64,000 nt of DNA from Adiantum capillus-veneris (lineage: Eukaryota; Streptophyta; Polypodiopsida; Polypodiales; Pteridaceae): NCBI GenBank assembly GCA_014529385.2, contig CM043958.1, forward strand, positions 120,868,817 through 120,932,816, read 5' to 3'. The notes below the pieces were generated by a model that saw only the letters and a program-made list of their open reading frames with translations, did no database searches and was not told the origin of the DNA. The first letter of the stretch is position 1; every line of letters starts with the position of its first letter. Shown here one piece after another: positions 59,692 to 64,000 of this stretch. A program made the translations under genes and the position numbers.

Positions 59692-60430
59692 AAAAGAGAG
59701 AGTAGTGCGAGCACTAGATGGATCTAAAACTAACCATGGGAGTCAAGGTGTGTGTGTGTGTGTGTGTGCGTGCGCGCGCGCACGCGTTTTGCATATTTGG
59801 TGGCATTGTCTTAAGTGTTTTGTGCTCACATAGGCTGCATGTGAGTGCCTATCCTTCTCTTCTCTTGCATACACACACACACACACACACACACATATAC
59901 TGACACACATGCACATAAATACACAAATAAATAAAAATGGACATTAATTTGTTAACGATCTAAACACACTATGCACATGCATGAGCGCGCGCACACACAC
60001 ACACATACATTTTGAAATTAAAAATAAATTTGAAAAATATTAACTCGTTATTTTATAAATACTATTAAAAACTATCATTCACAAACAACCATAATGAATT
60101 TTGATAATAAAAAGTAAGAGTTATTTTGATTTAGTTCAATGTACGATTAGTTTTGTTATTTTTATGCAATTCTATTTGAAAATTAATATATTATGTTGTT
60201 TTAAAGTGCGGCATGTTGTAGGTTTTATAAATGTTAGTTAGAATCTTTTAAGTTAAATTTTAGTGCTAGGTTTATTTAGATTTGATTATCTTCACACATA
60301 AGTTTATCTTATAGAGTTATGTTAAGATTATAGTGTTATGTTTTATTTACATTTGATTATCTTCATTAATAGGTTTAGCTAATAAATGACGATGCGTATT
60401 AGATCCGTCCATATTAGTAATCCGCTTAAG
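59004..60430. other. no gene; microsatellites
   Basis: (GA)n at 59646-59684, GT followed by GCGCGCGCACGCG at 59748-59787, (AC)n at 59872-59896, and CGCGCG-ACACAC at 59984-60004. The rest is AT-rich. Confidence 0.6.
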
Positions 60431-60439
60431 GTATGCAGC

Positions 60440-61430
60440 TTAGGGTAAGTGATTGCATTGTTTGAGTTTGCCTAGGGTTGTTCGTTTAGGTGTTAGTTCT
60501 TCGAATTTAGGCTGCTTAGGGCTAGACACTCTAAATCGGTTGATATTAGTATCCCATTACTTTAGCCATTTCAATAATCCGGTTCAAGCACGACAAATTT
60601 GTTGTTTAGGCCGCTTAGGGTCAGCCACCTAAAGTTAGTGGCTTTAAATTTGGCCGCTCTAAATCAACTTAGTGTTGCATTAGTTTAGCCATTTCATTAA
60701 ATTAACCCGCTTTGGGTATATAGCACATACGCGGTTTGACTATTTCAGTCTGCTTAGGTTCAAGGCTTAGGGATTCTCGCTTAGGTGTTATGTCTTTGTA
60801 ATTTGACTGTTTCAAGCTGCTTAGGGTTAGCCGGTTAGGGCGTGCCGCTAAGATGTTGGTACTTCATAATTTGGATGTTTTAGGCCGCTTAGGGCAAGCC
60901 ATTTAGGGTTATCTGCTTTAGATTTGGGCTATAAAATTGGATCTATGTATGTTGTCATGTAGACATGGGTGTGTACTTACGTCGCACCCTCGAATATAGA
61001 CATTGACAAAAAAAACAAAAGTATGACCCGATGGTCCTGATCTCCGTGCACCTTTATACCAAGTTGGACTGTTTCAATTCGCTTAGGATTCAAGGCTTAG
61101 GGCTAATCGCTTAGGTGTTAGGTCCTTGCAATATGGTTGTTTCAAGCCGCTTAGGGGTAGCCTCTTGGGGTTAACCGATTAGGACGTGCCACTTAGGTGT
61201 TGGTACTTTGCAATTTGGCTGTTTCAGGCCACTTAGGGTCAATCACTTAGGGTTAGCGGATTTAGATTTGGGCTACGAGTTTTAGGTTTCTATTGGAGTA
61301 GGCTTTTTACTGGATCTACATGCATTGTTATATAGACGTGGGTGCGCGCACCCTCAAACATAGTCATTGACTAATAAAGATGAAATTATTACCCCGTGGT
61401 CCCGATCTTCGTGTACCTCTAGACCGAGGT
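60440..61430. repeat. GCTTAGGG-word repeats and a ~329 bp tandem duplication
   Basis: The words CGCTTAGGG, CACTTAGGG and TTAGGGTTAGC occur about twenty times. Two long diverged copies of one unit start at 60738 (GACTATTTCAGTCTGCTTAG) and 61067 (GACTGTTTCAATTCGCTTAG). Both run through TTTAGATTTGGGCTA, TAGACRTGGGTG and a GTCC(T/C)GATCT-CGTGYACCT ending. It is not a true telomere repeat because the words are spaced by unrelated sequence. Confidence 0.75.
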
Positions 61431-61803
61431 GTGTAGGGATCGAGCATGGCTAGAGAATGTGAGGTAGTTAGAGCTAGTGGAAAATGGTTATCACCAATCA
61501 CGGTTTGGCTGTATGAAGATGCTTATGGTTTGGTTGCTAGGATGGGGTTGTGTTTGGGCGATTAGAGTAGAAATAGCACAAACGAACTTCAAAAACGGTT
61601 TGTTCACTTCAAAAATGCAAACGAACTTCGACAAACGGACTTCAATAATGCAAACAAACTTCAATAATGCAAATACACTTCAAGAACGCAAATGAACTTC
61701 GAAAATGCAAACGGACTTAAAAAATGCAACATAGTTTGACCATGTCCTGGTCTGCTCAGGACTTCAAAAATAACACAGCGTTCGGCCATGTTCTGGTCTA
61801 CTA

Positions 61804-62252
61804 ATTAGGTGAAATTTGGACTCACAAAGGGGCCCTTTAAGGAGTTTGACTTTACCTCTCTCTACCAAAACGGGTGCATGGATAAATTTTTGCAAACAAA
61901 CTCCAAAGTTGGCGGAGGTTTGACAGTTAGAATGTCCTCTTCAAGCTCTATCTACTGATATATACCACGCCATGAGATTCCTCATATTTTAGAAAATTCT
62001 TTTTTTGATTCACTTAGATTTCGACAGAGTTGTCACATCACAAGTGAATAAAAAAAAGAATCTTCTAAAACATGAGGAATCTCATGGCGTGCTATATATC
62101 AATAGATAGATCTTGAAGAGGACATTCGAACTGTCAAACCTCCACCAACTTTGGAGTTTGTTTGCAAAAATTTATCCATGCGTCCGTTTTGGTAGAGAGA
62201 GGTAAAGTCAAACTCTTTAAAGGGCCCCTTTGTGAGTCCAAATTCACCTAAT
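61804..62252. repeat. 0.45 kb near-perfect inverted repeat
   Basis: ATTAGGTGAA at 61804 pairs with TTCACCTAAT ending at 62252. The arms of about 210 bases match with few mismatches through GGGGCCCTTTAAGGAG, AACTCCAAAGTTGG and GCCATGAGATTCCTCAT. The loop is about 30-40 bases. It is a fold-back/MITE-type element ending about 115 bases before the CACTA transposase reading. Confidence 0.9.
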
Positions 62253-62365
62253 GCTTAAGGCTAACTTCTCTAAAGAGATGATGCTTTAAATAGAAGCTTG
62301 GTGCATTTTAAATTAGAGTGCTTTAAAATAGAGCATTTTGTGTTAAGGTTTTTGACAAGAGTGAT

Positions 62366-64000
62366 TTGTTAATTTGTTGCATCATTGGTAGATTAGTTAT
62401 GGACGATAGGATGGCATGTCCTTGTGGGCAATGCAAGCATCAGATCTTTCAAAAACAAAAAATATGTGATCAGCACATATGCAATAATGGTCTCTTCCTT
62501 ATAGAGCAACTACAAGATCTGCGTTATCGATCTCATGGTCTAGAGGCAGTCGATCAACCCCCGCAAATAGATATTGCTCCAATTTCATCACAAAGAAGGT
62601 GAATATCAATTAAATAGCCACCAATGGAGTCTATCCCACTAATAATCAATTCCACATTCCAAGAAGTTATGGAAAAAATATTGGATGTGTTCTTTTGACA
62701 TGGACCCCATCATTGAAAACCAAGGTGGCAAAAACATTCAAGGCAACACTACAAATCAACCTGAGTCATTCCGTCAATATTGACGGCATGAGACTAATGA
62801 GAAAGAAGGTGAGATAATGCAGACTCTTGCATATATGCCACTTTACCATGGTGCAAAAATAGCAGCTCTCCGTGTATCACTTTGGCAATGCTTAATTTGC
62901 AGTCTGATAGTGGGTGGTCTGATATGAGTGTCACAGAGTTTTTCAAATAAATGTAGTGTATATTAAGCATCAACTCAAATTAAAGTTCAACAACATGATC
63001 ATTGTGTTCACATGATGTATTGATAGGTTGCTTAACGAGCAATTTTTTTGGAAGGCAATCACATGCCCCCTACCCGTCTGACCGCTAAAAAGCTTCTTAC
63101 TAACTTGGGCATGGATTATCATAAAATACATGCATGTCCTAATGATTGTATACTCTTTTGCAATGAGTATGAAAATTTGGAACAGTGTCCCAAATGTGGA
63201 TTAAATAGATATAGAGAGGACACACAAGGAAAATTTGTCCTTGCAAAGATTCTTCGACACTTCCTATCATTCCAAGAATAAAGAGCATGTCCAGGGGCAA
63301 GTCTATAGCTGCTTTGATGACATGGCATACAAATACTAGATCCATAGATGATGTGACGTGGGTGCCTATTGACTCTCATGCATGGAAGCACATAGAAGAA
63401 AGATGACATACATTCAAGGATAAGCTTCATTGTATCCATTTTGGTTTGACAATGGATGGAGCGAACCCATTTGGATTACGGAGTTCATCATGGAGCACAT
63501 GGCCTATTTGCATGGTTAATTATAATCTTCCACCATGGTTAGCTATTAAGAAGGTCCATCTACTATTGTCACTGATTGTCCTAGTAAACTACAAGGCAAA
63601 GAACATGGACGTCTATCTGGCACCACTTATAGAAGAGCTTCAAATCTTATGGAGAGAGATTGATGTGGTTGACCTGTCCCAACCAATTGGACGATGAAAT
63701 GTCCATGTGCAAGGCATTCTCATGTGGACCATGTATGGTTGGCCACGCTTCAACGAGTGTTCATGTAACTATCTTTGAAACCCTGACCTGTATGCAATAC
63801 CTAGCCTAGTCAACTCTTTTGTTTCATTTTTACGATTTTCAGGCTTGAGTTACTGGAGCAAGCATGCATGTCCCATATGTGGTCCTTGACTTGGCTTTTG
63901 TCGCTCTGATTAGTTGAGCAAGACAATTTACGAGGAGCATGGTAAATTTTTTCTTGAAGGACATGAGCTACATGGACCAAGCATATCCAAGCACGACTTG
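62366..64000 (+). pseudogene. CACTA/EnSpm transposase (Transposase_21), runs off the window
   Basis: The first part has the transposase-associated motif MACPCGQCKHQIF..HICNNGLF near 62410-62500. The TNP2/Transposase_21 core starts near 63048 with KKLLTNLGMDYHKIHACPND, CILFCNEYENLEQCPKCG and AKILRHF. A one-base deletion near 63258 is followed by a frame with KSIAALMTWH, VPIDSHAWKHIEER, an in-frame TGA (63404-63406), then HFGLTMDGANPFGL, STWPICMVNYNLPPWL and DVYLAPLIEELQILW, and near 63860 HACPICGP. These follow the family order closely. The element is decayed, and its 3' part lies outside the window. Confidence 0.9.

Noticed and set aside
60440-61430. Interstitial telomere
   Set aside because: TTAGGG-like words are not in tandem at 6-7 base spacing.

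Overview
This window looks like nuclear DNA from a land plant with a large, repeat-rich genome. It is AT-rich between genes. It is crowded with (CT/GA)n and (GT/AC)n microsatellites and poly-C runs, and filled with decayed plant-type transposons: Copia, Ty3/Gypsy, LINE, a CACTA transposase and Helitron ends. A repeated secreted-peptide precursor with the plant CLE-type SGPNP core supports a plant host. A fern or another seed-free vascular plant is my guess from overall style, not something the sequence proves. I saw no bacterial, organellar, rRNA, tRNA or CRISPR features.

Layout. 1-4.9 kb: no host gene, a degenerate ~290 bp repeat, a 1.3 kb non-autonomous element flanked by TTAA, and a polypyrimidine block. 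5.0-8.4 kb (minus): a broken Copia element, followed by two adjacent fold-back palindromes (8.5-8.95 kb). 11.4-15.7 kb: two convergent intron-containing genes that look like an unrecognised DNA transposon (element 1). 15.7-16.9 kb: microsatellites interleaved with four 63 bp hairpin units. 16.9-17.3 kb: a histone H3-like fragment abutting a Copia integrase fragment. 17.9-20.2 kb: a truncated Ty3/Gypsy element. 20.2-22.4 kb: repeated AT-rich units and a Helitron 3' end. 24-24.8 kb (minus): a frameshifted, unrecognised gene remnant.

29.7-39.1 kb: a second, larger convergent gene set (element 2). The plus-strand gene encodes a DDE-transposase-like protein. Opposite it lie an FCP1/HAD phosphatase-like gene and a multi-exon gene with coiled-coil and Cys/His-rich regions. 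The largest intron on each strand is filled with related 14-mer palindromes of the form ATGCTANNTAGCAT, partly on a 21 bp period. 39-50 kb: simple repeats, a Helitron 3' end at 47.0 kb and a 0.56 kb fold-back at 49.7-50.3 kb.

50.9-52.7 kb (minus): the one long intact gene that looks host-encoded and under selection. It is a 587-residue secreted precursor with about 17 tandem CLE/IDA-like peptide units. 56.8-59.0 kb: a decayed LINE. 60.7-61.4 kb: a ~329 bp tandem duplication. 61.8-62.25 kb: a near-perfect long inverted repeat. 62.4-64 kb: a CACTA/EnSpm transposase (Transposase_21), running off the window.

Across unrelated elements, in-frame premature stops are mostly TAG (12 of 15 that I could place). 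This fits CAG-to-TAG decay in CHG-methylated transposons. The CLE-like gene has no such lesions.
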